Assembly: GCA_007695045.1 (NCBI GenBank)
Contig: REEP01000069.1
Location: forward strand, 16,411-80,410
From: Rhodospirillales bacterium
GTDB taxonomy: Bacteria; Pseudomonadota; Alphaproteobacteria; Rhodospirillales; Defluviicoccaceae
Length of the DNA: 64,000 nucleotides
Direction of reading: 5' to 3'
Shown here: positions 29,748-39,048 of the stretch, in pieces
Position numbering within the stretch: the stretch's first letter is position 1
How the letters are laid out: every line of letters starts with the position of its first letter
Notes under the pieces: model-generated
Seen by the model: the letters and a program-made list of their open reading frames with translations, nothing else
Databases searched by the model: none
Told to the model about the DNA's origin: nothing
Translations under genes and position numbers: made by a program

Positions 29748-30923
29748 GTGGCGCCGGACGACGATGGCCTCGGCATCTACGTGCACTGGCCGTTCTGCAT
29801 CTCCAAGTGTCCCTACTGCGATTTCAACAGTCACGTGGCCGATGCCGTCGACGACGCCCGCTGGCGGTCTGCGCTGCTGCTGGAACTGGCCCACGCCGCA
29901 AAGGAAACGCCGGGTCGCGCGGTGACCAGCATATTTTTCGGCGGCGGCACCCCGTCGCTGATACCGCCCGCATCGGTGGGGGCGGTGATCGATGCGGTGC
30001 ACCGCCACTGGTCGGTGGCCCAAGATGTTGAAATCACGCTGGAGGCAAACCCATCCTCGGCGGAAGCGGCGCGCTTCGCGGCCCTGGCCGCGGCCGGGGT
30101 CAACCGTCTGTCGCTGGGCGTACAATCCCTCGACGACGCGGTCCTGAGGTTTCTCGGCCGCGCCCACGACGCGGCCGAGGCCCGCGGCGCGATCGCCGCC
30201 GCTGCCCGGTACTTTCCGCGCTATTCGTTCGACCTGATCTACGGCTGGGCGGAGCATGCGCCGGCCCGATGGCACCAGGACCTAACCCAGGCCCTTGCCC
30301 ACGCCGGCAGCCATGTTTCCGTCTATCAGTTGACCATCGAACCGGGCACCGCTTTCCACCGCCGGCGCATGGCCGCCGGCGACGACGACACCTTGGCCGA
30401 TCTTTACGAGGTGACCCAAGACGTCCTGGACGCGGCGGGATTGCCCGCCTACGAGGTGTCCAACCATGCCCGTCCCGGCCACGAATGCCGCCACAACCGG
30501 GCGGTCTGGCGCGGCGGCGACTACCTCGGCATCGGTCCGGGCGCGCACGGCCGGTTGCGTCGCGGGACGACCACCGTCGCACAGCAGCGCCACCGTGGGC
30601 CTGAGCGCTGGCTTGACGCGGTGGAAGGCTCCGGCCACGGGACCCAGCGGGAAACCCGGCTGGTGCCGTTCGAGCGCGCGGAGGAGCTGCTTCTGATGGG
30701 CCTTCGCTTGACCGAAGGAGTGGATGCCGGCCGTTTCCGGGCCCTGACCGGCCTTCCCCTGGATCGGGCGATCCGGCCCGAGGCGGTTCAGCCCCTGACC
30801 GACGAGGGCCTGATCGCCGTTCGCGGCGCCCGTCTGGCCGCAACCCCCCGTGGCCGGCTGTGCCTGGATTCGGTACTCGCGGCCTTGCTTGCCGACGACG
30901 CCCCCACCGCGGCTGACAACTGA
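29748..30923 (+). CDS. hemW: Radical SAM family heme chaperone HemW
   Basis: A 391-residue protein starting at GTG 29748. The radical SAM cluster motif is FCISKCPYCDF (Cx3Cx2C followed by Asp-Phe), the form seen in HemW; true HemN coproporphyrinogen dehydrogenases have a further Cys at that point. GGGTPS, LEANPSS and GVQSLDD follow, and the C-terminal domain carries GIGPGAHGRL. HemW delivers heme to membrane respiratory proteins. Confidence 0.92.
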   Translation: MAPDDDGLGIYVHWPFCISKCPYCDFNSHVADAVDDARWRSALLLELAHAAKETPGRAVTSIFFGGGTPSLIPPASVGAVIDAVHRHWSVAQDVEITLEANPSSAEAARFAALAAAGVNRLSLGVQSLDDAVLRFLGRAHDAAEARGAIAAAARYFPRYSFDLIYGWAEHAPARWHQDLTQALAHAGSHVSVYQLTIEPGTAFHRRRMAAGDDDTLADLYEVTQDVLDAAGLPAYEVSNHARPGHECRHNRAVWRGGDYLGIGPGAHGRLRRGTTTVAQQRHRGPERWLDAVEGSGHGTQRETRLVPFERAEELLLMGLRLTEGVDAGRFRALTGLPLDRAIRPEAVQPLTDEGLIAVRGARLAATPRGRLCLDSVLAALLADDAPTAADN

Positions 30924-30941
30924 CGCCCGCTGCTGGACCAG

Positions 30942-32300
30942 CTAGATTCCGATAAAGCTTTCTGGGGCGTCGCTGACGATCTCGGTGCCGAACGGGGTCA
31001 CTTCCATCACCACGAGTCCCCGTTCGGCCACACCGCCGGAACGGAACCGAAAAACTCCCTCGCTGCCCACGAAGCCACTCGGTACCGTCAGGACCTCCAT
31101 GGTGAAGGTGGTACCGCCAAGGCCACGGCCCAGCACTGCCGCCAACGCCGCCGCATCGAAAGCGAGGCTGGCGAGGCGGGCCGGCGGCTTGCCATAAGTG
31201 AGGGTGTAGGACTGGACGAAGCCGGAGCGCGCGTGGGGGTCGGGTGCGGCAAACCAGCCGCCGTGTAAGGCCTGTTCGTCGCGGATCCAGGGCTCGTCCC
31301 AAGTCCCGGTGCCCAGAACCCGGACCACTCCGCCGGCGATGCCGTAGGCCGGCAGGGTGGCCGCCAATGACCGCAGCCGGTCGCCGCCTTCCGCCACCAG
31401 CATTGCCTGGAAGCCGAACGGGCTCTCGGCAATCGATCTGTCCGGTACCATCACGGTGGCTGTCCCACTCGCCCCGGCACCCGGATCGGCAGTCTGGCCG
31501 GCCTCGCTCTCGCCGGTCAACCGCTCCAAGGCTCCGGGGAAGTCCGGGATCCGCGGGTCCACCAGTTCCACATGCGTAACGGTGCCGCCGACGCTGTCGA
31601 CGGAACGACGCAAGGCCTCGGTCACCACCGCGCCATAGGGCGTGTCCGGTGCCATCGCGGCGAACCGGGTGATGCCGCGGCTCGCGGCGTGTTGGACCAC
31701 CCGCTCCACCTCGGCGTCGGGGGTGAAGCCGATCACGAACACGCCATCGCCGGCCACCCGGCGGTCGGACGAGAAGGAGATCAAGGGCACCCCGGCGGCC
31801 CTTGCCCACGGCGCGGCGGCCCTTGTGGATGCCGCCAGCAACGGCCCGAGGATCAGGGTCGCCCCCTGATCGACCGCCTGACGCGCGGCCTCGGAGGCGC
31901 TTTCGGGGCTGCCTTCGGTGTCGAACACCATCAGTTCGAATTCGGACCCGGCCAAGTCGAACACGGCGATTTGCGCCGCTTCGAGCATGCCGGTGCCGAG
32001 TTCGCCGAGCCGTCCGGAGAGCGGCAGCAACACCGCAACGCGTGCCGTTCCCGGCGCTACGTCATTGGGCGGCGTATACGGCATTCCCCCCCCGTGACCG
32101 GCCAGCATAATCGGGCCTCCCGCGCGGGACAGCTCCGCTGCCAACTGCCCGGCGGCATCGACCGGGGCCGCCGGCTCGGCTGCTTCCGGCGCAGTGGCTT
32201 GCGGTGGCGGCGTTCTTTCGAGAGTATCGCAGGCCGCGATCGACATCACCGCAGCGCACAGCCATGCCACGGCCCGAATCCCACGGAAGCCCTCGACCAT
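30942..32300 (-). CDS. Penicillin-binding protein activator (LpoA-like lipoprotein)
   Basis: A 452-residue lipoprotein with a type-1 periplasmic-binding fold. Start ATG 32300 begins a signal with lipobox (AAVMSIAACDTL). A Pro/Ala linker leads to the binding domain: VAVLLPLSGRLGELGTGML, LILGPLLAASTRAAAPWA, VPLISFSSDRRVAG, and FDAAALAAVLGRG near the end. LpoA-type proteins activate bifunctional peptidoglycan synthases in Gammaproteobacteria; in Alphaproteobacteria the role is inferred. The divergent rsmI and downstream yraN/BON genes mirror the E. coli yraL-lpoA-yraN-yraP neighbourhood. Confidence 0.87.
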   Translation of the reverse strand: MVEGFRGIRAVAWLCAAVMSIAACDTLERTPPPQATAPEAAEPAAPVDAAGQLAAELSRAGGPIMLAGHGGGMPYTPPNDVAPGTARVAVLLPLSGRLGELGTGMLEAAQIAVFDLAGSEFELMVFDTEGSPESASEAARQAVDQGATLILGPLLAASTRAAAPWARAAGVPLISFSSDRRVAGDGVFVIGFTPDAEVERVVQHAASRGITRFAAMAPDTPYGAVVTEALRRSVDSVGGTVTHVELVDPRIPDFPGALERLTGESEAGQTADPGAGASGTATVMVPDRSIAESPFGFQAMLVAEGGDRLRSLAATLPAYGIAGGVVRVLGTGTWDEPWIRDEQALHGGWFAAPDPHARSGFVQSYTLTYGKPPARLASLAFDAAALAAVLGRGLGGTTFTMEVLTVPSGFVGSEGVFRFRSGGVAERGLVVMEVTPFGTEIVSDAPESFIGI

Positions 32301-32377
32301 CGCCACATCCTCGTCCGTTAGCAGGGATCGCCCATCCCGAGGCCCGGGCCAGCGGGGATCAGGATCGGACGACGTGG

Positions 32378-33337
32378 ATGCAAGGTACGGTCCGACACGG
32401 CGGGAGTAAACGACGGAGATCACAGCCCCACCACCCAACGGCGCCCGAGTCGGGCGATGCCGACGCCGGTGGCGGCCAGTCGGGCTTGGCTCCCGGCCTC
32501 TACGTGGTCGCCACCCCCATCGGCAATGCGCGGGACATCACGCTCCGGGCCCTTGACGTGCTGGCCGGGGTCGACGTCATCGCCTGCGAGGACACGCGGG
32601 TGACCGCCCGCCTGCTCACCATGCATGGCCTGTCGACACCTTTGTTCCGGTATGACGATCACAATGCCCCGGCTGCCGGCGGTGTGCTGCTTGAGCGCCT
32701 CGCCGCAGGCGACCGGGTCGCACTGGTATCCGATGCCGGGACTCCTCTGATCTCCGATCCCGGCTACCGCCTGGTGCGAGCGGCCTCCGATGGCGGGGTC
32801 CCGGTCTATGCGATCCCCGGTCCGTCAGCGGTGACGGCCGCCCTCAGCATCGCCGGTCTGCCCACCGACCGGTTCCTGTTCGCCGGGTTTCCACCAGCTC
32901 GACCGGCGGCCCGCCGACGGTTTCTTGAGGACCTGGCGGGGATTCCGGCGACCCTGGTGCTGATGGAGGCGCCGCACCGCTGCGCCGCCACCCTGGCAGA
33001 CCTGGCCCAGGTGCTGGGTCCGCGCGAAGCCGCGGTCGGCCGGGAACTCACCAAACGGTTCGAGGAAATGCGGCGCGGCCCCCTTGATGTTCTGGCCCGG
33101 GCGGCAGCCGACATGGACCGGATCCGTGGCGAGATCACCATCGTCATCACGTCCGCGCCAGCCGCGCGTGCCGAAACGGACGCGACCGAAACCGCGGCGG
33201 ACCTGGACCGGCGGCTGGTCGCGGCCATGGCGCACGGCTCGGTCAAGGACGCGGTGGATGCCCTCACGGGGGAGACTGGCCTGCCCCGGCGTCAGGTGTA
33301 CGCGCGCGCCCTGGCACTCTCCCGGCGGGGGTCATGA
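32378..33337 (+). CDS. rsmI: 16S rRNA (cytidine-1402-2'-O)-methyltransferase
   Basis: A 319-residue SAM-dependent methyltransferase of the tetrapyrrole-methylase fold that modifies C1402 in the decoding centre. Key motifs: GLYVVATPIGNARDITLRAL, VIACEDTRVTARLL, LVSDAGTPLISDPGYRLV, YAIPGPSAVTAALS and GRELTKRFEEMRRG. Start is set at ATG 32378; the frame is open further upstream but overlaps the divergent lipoprotein gene, and about 30 residues before the conserved core are unconserved, so a later start is possible. Confidence 0.94.
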   Translation: MQGTVRHGGSKRRRSQPHHPTAPESGDADAGGGQSGLAPGLYVVATPIGNARDITLRALDVLAGVDVIACEDTRVTARLLTMHGLSTPLFRYDDHNAPAAGGVLLERLAAGDRVALVSDAGTPLISDPGYRLVRAASDGGVPVYAIPGPSAVTAALSIAGLPTDRFLFAGFPPARPAARRRFLEDLAGIPATLVLMEAPHRCAATLADLAQVLGPREAAVGRELTKRFEEMRRGPLDVLARAAADMDRIRGEITIVITSAPAARAETDATETAADLDRRLVAAMAHGSVKDAVDALTGETGLPRRQVYARALALSRRGS

Positions 33338-33720
33338 CCACGGGCCCATCAAGGGCGAACTCAGCGGCGGGCCGGCGGCGGGCTTGGCGCTTTGGCCGCT
33401 GGGGCGAGGCCCTCTGTGCGGCACTGCTCCGCGCGAAAGGCTATCGTGTCCTCGCTCGGGGCTACCGGGTTCGTGTCGGCGAGATCGATCTGATCGCCCG
33501 ACGCGGTGTTGTGGTGGCCTTCGTCGAGGTCAAATCCCGGCATACGCCCGCGGGCGAGGTGCTGTCATTGCGGCAGCAGCAACGAATCGTTCGCGCAGCA
33601 TCCGCATTCATCGCCGCCCATCCGCATCTGGCCGGGCTCGACCAGCGCTTCGATCTCATGCTCGTGGGCCGCTGGCGATGGCCCCGGCACTGCCGTGACG
33701 CTTGGCGGCCATCCGGCTGA
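33334..33720 (+). CDS. yraN: YraN/UPF0102 nuclease-fold protein
   Basis: A 128-residue UPF0102 protein with a Holliday-junction-resolvase-like nuclease core: RRAWRFGRWGEALCAALLRAKGYRVLAR, VGEIDLIARRG and VVAFVEVKSRHTPAGE with the Asp and Glu-x-Lys of the PD-(D/E)xK type. Start overlaps the rsmI stop by four bases. Cellular role is not established. Confidence 0.92.
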   Translation: MTTGPSRANSAAGRRRAWRFGRWGEALCAALLRAKGYRVLARGYRVRVGEIDLIARRGVVVAFVEVKSRHTPAGEVLSLRQQQRIVRAASAFIAAHPHLAGLDQRFDLMLVGRWRWPRHCRDAWRPSG

Positions 33721-33755
33721 AACAACCCCTTGCGGCTGCAGCGTCCGGCCCTACC

Positions 33756-34406
33756 ATGGCTGCGCGGGTTGCGTCGGCACTACAGGGGGCCGTTGTCGTG
33801 CCTGGGATTCGATTGGTCGAGCTGACGGCCCTGATTCTCACGGTCGGCGTCCTGTCCGGGTGCGCCACGGCCGTCATCGGCGCGGGGGCGGCCGTGGGTG
33901 TGGCCGCCTATCAGGAACGGGGCATCGGCGGGCGCGTGCAGGATCTGCGCCTCGGCATGGCTGTCCGTGAACGCCTGCTGCAACACGATCATACCCTCCT
34001 GGCCGATGTAGGCGTGATCAGTTACGAGGGCCGGCTGTTGCTCACCGGAGCGGTCGCCGACGACGACCGGCGGGCCGAAGCCGCCCGGTTGGCCGCCGCC
34101 GTGCCCGGCGTGCGCGCGGTCATCAACGAGATCGTCGTGGCCGAAACAGACCTGCTCGACACGTCTCGCGACGCCTGGATCAGCGCCAAGCTGGAAACCC
34201 GGATCACCCTGGATCGGGAGGTCAACGCGGTGAACTATGCGGTGACGACGACCGACGGGACCATTTTTCTGATCGGCATCGCCCAGGATCAGGGCGAACT
34301 CGACCGGGTCATCGCCCATGCCCGCGATATCGCCCGGGTGCGTCGGGTCGTCAACCACGTTCGTCTGAAGCAGGCACCGGTCGACCTGGTGCAGGCCGGC
34401 ACTTGA
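33756..34406 (+). CDS. BON-domain lipoprotein (DolP/OsmY-like)
   Basis: A 216-residue lipoprotein. The signal ends in a lipobox (LTVGVLSGCATAV), followed by two BON domains: AVRERLLQHDHTLLADVGVISYEGRLLLTG up to INEIV (first), and ISAKLETRITLDREVNAVNYAVTTTDGTIFLIG up to VNHVRL (second; core LIGIAQDQGELDRV). E. coli DolP (YraP), encoded in the same kind of neighbourhood, supports outer-membrane integrity. The frame opens at 33702; ATG 33756 is chosen to reduce overlap with yraN. Confidence 0.86.
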   Translation: MAARVASALQGAVVVPGIRLVELTALILTVGVLSGCATAVIGAGAAVGVAAYQERGIGGRVQDLRLGMAVRERLLQHDHTLLADVGVISYEGRLLLTGAVADDDRRAEAARLAAAVPGVRAVINEIVVAETDLLDTSRDAWISAKLETRITLDREVNAVNYAVTTTDGTIFLIGIAQDQGELDRVIAHARDIARVRRVVNHVRLKQAPVDLVQAGT

Positions 34407-34481
34407 TTCCCGCGACCCCGACCCTGCAAATGAACGTCCCTGTGATGAATGTCCCTGTGACGCCGGCCGGAGCAAACCGCC

Positions 34482-35435
34482 ATGGGCCTCAATGTGGCCA
34501 TCCAGATGGATCCCATCGACCGCATCGACATCGATGCCGACAGCACCTTCGCGCTGGCCCTCGAGGCGCAGCGCCGCGGCCACGATCTCTGCCACTACCT
34601 TGCCTCCGATCTGTGCCTCGCTAAGGGGCGAATCCTGGCCAAGGCGCGGCCGCTCGCGGTGCGGCGGGTGAAGGGCGATCACTTCACCCTCGGCGACTTC
34701 CAGTGGATCGATCTGGCCCAGGTAGACATCGTGCTGATGCGCCAGGACCCGCCGTTCGACATGGCCTACATCACCGCAACCCACCTGTTGCAGCACGTGC
34801 ATCCCCGCACCCTGGTGATCAACGACCCCGTGGAGGTGCGCAACGCACCGGAGAAACTGTTCGTCGCCCACTTCCCGGAACTGATGCCGCCGACCCTGAT
34901 CGCCTCCGACCGGGAGCAGATCCTGGCTTTCCGGGCCGAGCACAAGGAGATTATCGTCAAGCCGCTGTTCGGCAACGGCGGTGCCGGCGTGTTCCACATC
35001 CTGCCGGAGGACGACAACCTGAACGCGCTGCTGGAGCTGTTCACCGTGCTCTACCGGGAGCCGGTAGTGGTGCAGCGCTACCTGCCGGAAGTGCGCGACG
35101 GCGACAAACGGATCATCCTGATCGATGGCCGCGCCGCCGGCGCCATCACCCGGGTGCCGGCCAAGGGTGAGGCGCGGGCCAATTTGCATGTGGGCGGCAA
35201 GGCCCTGGCCACTACCCTGACCTCTCGCGAGGAGGAGATCTGCGCAGCGATTGGACCGGAACTGAAAAGCCGGGGGCTCGTGTTCGTTGGCATCGACGTG
35301 ATCGGCGGATTCCTGACGGAGATCAATGTGACCTCGCCCACCGGCATCCAGGAAATCGGCCGGTTCGACGATGTTTCCCTGGAAGCACAGCTGTGGGACG
35401 CGTTCGAGGATCGGTTCCATGCCAGCCGTGTGTAG
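34482..35435 (+). CDS. gshB: Glutathione synthetase
   Basis: A 317-residue ATP-grasp enzyme joining gamma-glutamylcysteine and glycine. Start MGLNVAIQMDPIDRIDIDADSTFAL matches the family (core QMDPIDRI). Further motifs: MRQDPPFDMAYITATHLL, NDPVEVRNAPEKLF, IIVKPLFGNGGAGVF, RVPAKGEARANLHVGG and INVTSPTGIQEI. It follows the BON gene by 75 bases; glutathione could also serve the ArsC-like protein upstream. Confidence 0.96.
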   Translation: MGLNVAIQMDPIDRIDIDADSTFALALEAQRRGHDLCHYLASDLCLAKGRILAKARPLAVRRVKGDHFTLGDFQWIDLAQVDIVLMRQDPPFDMAYITATHLLQHVHPRTLVINDPVEVRNAPEKLFVAHFPELMPPTLIASDREQILAFRAEHKEIIVKPLFGNGGAGVFHILPEDDNLNALLELFTVLYREPVVVQRYLPEVRDGDKRIILIDGRAAGAITRVPAKGEARANLHVGGKALATTLTSREEEICAAIGPELKSRGLVFVGIDVIGGFLTEINVTSPTGIQEIGRFDDVSLEAQLWDAFEDRFHASRV

Positions 35436-35447
35436 CGCCGCCCCGGC

Positions 35448-35846
35448 ATGACCCTCGCCAGTCTCCTGTGGGTGGCGCTCGGCAGCGCCTTTGGCGGCGT
35501 TGCCCGGCACTGGCTCTCCGGGCTGGTCGGACGCCGCCTGGGCGAGGGATTTCCCTGGGGAACCTTCGCCGTCAATGTGAGCGGCGCTTTCGGGATCGGG
35601 CTTTGCGCTGCATCGCTTGCCGTCGATCATCTTGACGGCGATTATGGGAACGCTTGGCTGCTGGGCGTCATCGGCTTTCTCGGCAGCTATACCACCGTCT
35701 CCTCGTTCAGCCTGCAGACGTTGGCCTTGGTTCGCAACGGAGAGCGCGGCCGTGCGGTCGGCAACGTTGCCCTGTCGCTGGCATGCTGCCTGACGGCGGC
35801 GGCGATCGGTTTTGCCGTTATCGATGCGTCACGCTCCGCCGGATGA
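35448..35846 (+). CDS. crcB: Fluoride channel FluC/CrcB, copy 1
   Basis: A 132-residue four-helix inner-membrane protein of the CrcB/FluC fluoride exporter family. It has the N-terminal GSAFGGVARHWLSG, the FPWGTFAVNVSGAFGIGL helix with the conserved Asn, and the broken-helix motif GFLGSYTTVSSFS. In this motif the first of the two pore Phe residues is replaced by Val (TTVSSF instead of TTFSxF). It ends 13 bases before the second copy's start and probably forms a heterodimer with it. Confidence 0.92.
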   Translation: MTLASLLWVALGSAFGGVARHWLSGLVGRRLGEGFPWGTFAVNVSGAFGIGLCAASLAVDHLDGDYGNAWLLGVIGFLGSYTTVSSFSLQTLALVRNGERGRAVGNVALSLACCLTAAAIGFAVIDASRSAG

Positions 35847-35859
35847 GGTGCTGACCGGT

Positions 35860-36381
35860 ATGAACGCCCAGTCACCGGCAGGGCGGGACCCGGATCCCAT
35901 CGGTCGACCCGCGGCCTTTCCTCGGCTGTGGCGCATTCCGGGGCACCCGGGGACGCTCTATGCCATGGTGGCCTTGGGCAGTCTCCTCGGCGGCAGCCTC
36001 CGCTTCGTCACGTCGGAAGCGATGCTGGCGGCCTTCGGCCCCGGCTTCCCTTGGGGCACGCTGGTCGTCAATGTGCTGGGCTCGTTTCTGATCGGCCTGT
36101 ACGCCACCCTGACGGCACCTGGCGGTCGCCTGCCGCCACGCCCTGCGCTACAGCACTTGGTGATGACGGGGTTTTGCGGCGGGTTCACCACGTTCTCCAT
36201 CTTCAGCCTGGAGGCTCTGCTGTTGTTCCAGGGCGGGGCCTTGCCCCAGGCCGCGCTGCATGTGGGTGGATCGGTGGTTGTCTGGCTGGCCGCCGTGTGG
36301 GCCGGACATGCCGTCGCCACCGGCCTGAACGGACGCGGGCGCAACCGGGTAGCGCCGGAAGGGACCCGCCTCGGGATGTGA
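35860..36381 (+). CDS. crcB: Fluoride channel FluC/CrcB, copy 2
   Basis: A 173-residue CrcB/FluC protein. A 25-residue cytosolic lead precedes GSLLGGSLRFVTSE, then FPWGTLVVNVLGSFLIGLY and GFCGGFTTFSIFSLE, where both pore Phe residues are kept. The ATG at 35860 is chosen (GAGG about 11 bases upstream); the frame also contains ATGs at 35812 and 35824 that would overlap copy 1. A tandem pair is expected to build an antiparallel hetero-oligomeric channel. Confidence 0.9.
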   Translation: MNAQSPAGRDPDPIGRPAAFPRLWRIPGHPGTLYAMVALGSLLGGSLRFVTSEAMLAAFGPGFPWGTLVVNVLGSFLIGLYATLTAPGGRLPPRPALQHLVMTGFCGGFTTFSIFSLEALLLFQGGALPQAALHVGGSVVVWLAAVWAGHAVATGLNGRGRNRVAPEGTRLGM

Positions 36382-36574
36382 CAATCTGTCACAAAGTGTG
36401 CTAACCAAGGCATCCATCAGGGACGATCTGAAACCGCGGCGCCCGATGCGGCGCTCCCTTGAGGGTCTTGGTTGCTGGGGGTTACCGTCATCATCCCGTG
36501 CTGATGGCCCCTCTGCTCCCTATGCTGCCCCTCTTTGCCTGCCGACACTCTCGATCAGGAAAGGAGACAGCTTC

Positions 36575-38536
36575 TTGCCAAAGCTTCGATCTCAAATCAA
36601 TCCGCCAGTCTTTTATGGTTCGGCTTTATTGATCATCGCATTTGCTCTGTATGGGGCTTTGTGGCCGGATGCGGCGAGCGCCATGTTCTCCGAAATCCAG
36701 ACCTGGATCGTCGATACGTTCGGTTGGTTCTATGTGTTGGCCGTGGCCGTGTTCGTCGTTTTCGCCGTCGGCCTGGCTTTGAGTTCGCACGGCCGGGTGA
36801 AGCTCGGCCCCGACGACTCCGAGCCGGACTATAGTAACCTTTCGTGGTTCGCCATGCTGTTCAGTGCCGGCATGGGGATCGGCTTGATGTTCTTCGGTGT
36901 GGCCGAACCGGTGATGCACTTCACCGACCCGCCGGTAGGCGAAGGCGGCACCATCGCCGCTGCCCGCGAGTCGATGAAGATCACCTTCTTCCACTGGGGC
37001 GTTCACGCCTGGGCCATCTACGCCATCATCGGCCTGTCACTCGCTTACTATTCGTTTCGTCACGGGTTGCCGTTGACCATCCGCTCGGCGCTGTTTCCGC
37101 TGATCGGCAAACGGATCAACGGGCCGATCGGTCACGCCGCCGACATCTTTGCCGTGCTCGGCACCATGTTCGGGGTGGCGACGTCGCTGGGTCTCGGCGT
37201 GCTGCAGATCAACGCCGGCCTCAACGACCTGTTCGGGGTGCCGGAAGGTGTCGAGGTGCAGGTGATGCTGATCGGCGCCGTCACCCTCATGGCTACCGTA
37301 TCGGTGATGGCCGGCCTGGACGCCGGCATCAAGCGATTGAGCATCCTCAATCTGATCCTCGCGATCTCGCTGATGCTGTTCGTCCTGGCGGTGGGGCCGA
37401 GCCTGTTCCTGTTCCAGGCGGCCGTGCAGAACACCGGGGCGTACCTGTCCGAGGTGGTGACCATGACGTTCACCCTGCACGCCTATGAGCCGACCGGATG
37501 GATCGGCGGCTGGACCCTGTTCTACTGGGCTTGGTGGATCGCTTGGTCGCCATTCGTCGGCATGTTCATCGCCCGGGTCTCGCGTGGGCGCACCATCCGG
37601 CAGTTCGTGGTGGGTGTGCTGTTCGTTCCGATCGGCTTCACCTTCGTCTGGCTGACCATCTTCGGCAACACCGCCATCAGCCTGGACATGGGGCCGGCCC
37701 AAGGCGCGATCGCCGCCGCGGTGGGAGAGAACGTCGCCACCGCCTTGTTCCGGTTCCTGGAGTACTTCCCGCTGGCCGCCGTGTCATCGCTGGTGGCGAC
37801 GATCCTGGTGGTGACGTTCTTCGTGACGTCATCGGACTCCGGCTCGCTGGTGATCGACATCATCACCTCCGGCGGTCGGGACGGCTCACCGGTGTGGCAA
37901 CGCACCATGTGGGCGCTGTCGGAAGGGGTCGTCGCCGCGGTGCTGCTGCTAGCCGGGGGGCTTGCGGCGTTGCAGACGGCATCCATCGCCGCCGCGCTGC
38001 CGTTCACCTTCATCATGCTATTCGTGTGTTGGGGGCTTTTGCGCAGTCTCCGCCTGGAGGGGCTGCGGCGGGTCAGTCAGGAGTTGCCGGCCATGACCCA
38101 AATCCGAGGGGCCGAGGTGCCGTGGCAGCAGCGCCTTCGTGCCATCGTCAACCTGCCCCGCCGTCAACAGGTGGAGCGGTTCCTAAATGCCACGGTGCAG
38201 CCGGCCCTGACCGAGGTGGCGGACGAACTGCGCAAGGCCGGTTTCGACACCCGGATCGAGACCAGCGGTGACGAAGTGAAACTCACCGTCTCCCACGGGG
38301 ATGCGCGGGAATTCATGTATGGCGCCTTCGCCCGTGCGTACGCCAAGCCGTCATTCTCGTACATGGATGAAAAAATCAGGGAGGACGACCCAGCCCATCA
38401 CTATTACCGGGTGGAAGTTCACCTGATGGAGGGCAGCCAGCATTACGACATCATGGGCTATACACGGGAGCAGGTGATCGGCGACGTCCTGAGTCAGTAT
38501 GAACGCCACCGCCACTATCTGCATCTGGTGAGCTGA
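36575..38536 (+). CDS. betT: BCCT-family choline/glycine-betaine transporter
   Basis: A 653-residue sodium- or proton-coupled transporter with about 12 membrane helices. Start is taken at TTG 36575, ten bases after AAGGAG; the earlier frame from 36398 codes a non-conserved Pro/Ser-rich lead. BCCT hallmarks: MLFSAGMGIGLMFFGVAEPV, the helix-8 box FYWAWWIAWSPFVGMFIARVSRGRTIR (core WWIAWSPFVG) and FVTSSDSGSLVIDIIT. A roughly 150-residue cytosolic C-terminal domain after residue 500 makes it BetT-like, an architecture linked to osmotic regulation. Choline is the likely substrate, but carnitine or betaine cannot be excluded. Confidence 0.92.
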   Translation: MPKLRSQINPPVFYGSALLIIAFALYGALWPDAASAMFSEIQTWIVDTFGWFYVLAVAVFVVFAVGLALSSHGRVKLGPDDSEPDYSNLSWFAMLFSAGMGIGLMFFGVAEPVMHFTDPPVGEGGTIAAARESMKITFFHWGVHAWAIYAIIGLSLAYYSFRHGLPLTIRSALFPLIGKRINGPIGHAADIFAVLGTMFGVATSLGLGVLQINAGLNDLFGVPEGVEVQVMLIGAVTLMATVSVMAGLDAGIKRLSILNLILAISLMLFVLAVGPSLFLFQAAVQNTGAYLSEVVTMTFTLHAYEPTGWIGGWTLFYWAWWIAWSPFVGMFIARVSRGRTIRQFVVGVLFVPIGFTFVWLTIFGNTAISLDMGPAQGAIAAAVGENVATALFRFLEYFPLAAVSSLVATILVVTFFVTSSDSGSLVIDIITSGGRDGSPVWQRTMWALSEGVVAAVLLLAGGLAALQTASIAAALPFTFIMLFVCWGLLRSLRLEGLRRVSQELPAMTQIRGAEVPWQQRLRAIVNLPRRQQVERFLNATVQPALTEVADELRKAGFDTRIETSGDEVKLTVSHGDAREFMYGAFARAYAKPSFSYMDEKIREDDPAHHYYRVEVHLMEGSQHYDIMGYTREQVIGDVLSQYERHRHYLHLVS

Positions 38537-38615
38537 CCGCCCGAGACTTTTATTCCTGCGGCCCCTCTTTTCGGACGCGCCCGGGCGTGGCCCGGGGAGT
38601 CCACGCCGTGCTTTT

Positions 38616-38648
38616 CCCTGAGGAGGGAGCGTAGCCTCAGGGGTTTTT
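38616..38648 (+). terminator. Terminator after betT
   Basis: CCCTGAGG (38616-38623) pairs with CCTCAGGG (38635-38642), followed by G and five T residues. It ends the plus-strand betT transcript 80 bases after the stop. Confidence 0.8.
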
Positions 38649-38758
38649 CGGAGATGGCCGGAACAAGTCCGGCCAAGTCTGAAAAATACACCCAGGGAGA
38701 GGAGACTTGCCCGGGCGGGTGCGCCTTGGCTTTTTCGCCCCTCCCCTTTCCCGGTGCT

Positions 38759-38968
38759 TTATTCCGCCTTCAGATTGGCGGCGGCATGCTTGTTCTTCTT
38801 GGGATCACGCTGCAGGTCATATGTGATCCGCTGCCCTTCGTTGAGATGGCCGATGCCGGCGCGCTCGACCGCGCTGATATGCACGAATACGTCTTCCCCG
38901 CCTTCATCCGGCTGGATGAAGCCGTAACCTTTAGTGGCATTGAACCATTTGACTGTACCAGTTGCCAT
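38759..38968 (-). CDS. cspA: Cold-shock protein, CspA family
   Basis: A 69-residue single cold-shock domain that binds single-stranded nucleic acid. RNP1 is [10 protein letters not shown] and RNP2 is [11 protein letters not shown]; the end [15 protein letters not shown] is typical. The gene is followed on the minus strand by the DEAD-box helicase gene's opposite neighbour order (helicase lies upstream), leaving an 80-base leader that may be a short 5' UTR. Both an RNA chaperone and an RNA helicase side by side fit cold-related RNA remodelling. Confidence 0.95.
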   Translation of the reverse strand: MATGTVKWFNATKGYGFIQPDEGGEDVFVHISAVERAGIGHLNEGQRITYDLQRDPKKNKHAAANLKAE

Positions 38969-39048
38969 GATTTCGTCTCTCTCTATCTATTCTTGCGTTG
39001 CGTGGTGGATGGTGCTCACAGTAACTGGGAGCGGTGGGCTGAGGAACG

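Noticed and set aside
33780..35630. Open minus-strand frame of 616 codons
   Set aside because: Antisense of the BON-domain gene, gshB and the first crcB, all of which have clear family motifs on the plus strand.
36382..36574. N-terminal extension of the BCCT transporter from 36398
   Set aside because: The extra 59 codons are Pro/Ser-rich and unlike the family, whereas the TTG at 36575 has a well-placed AAGGAG and starts just before the first membrane helix.
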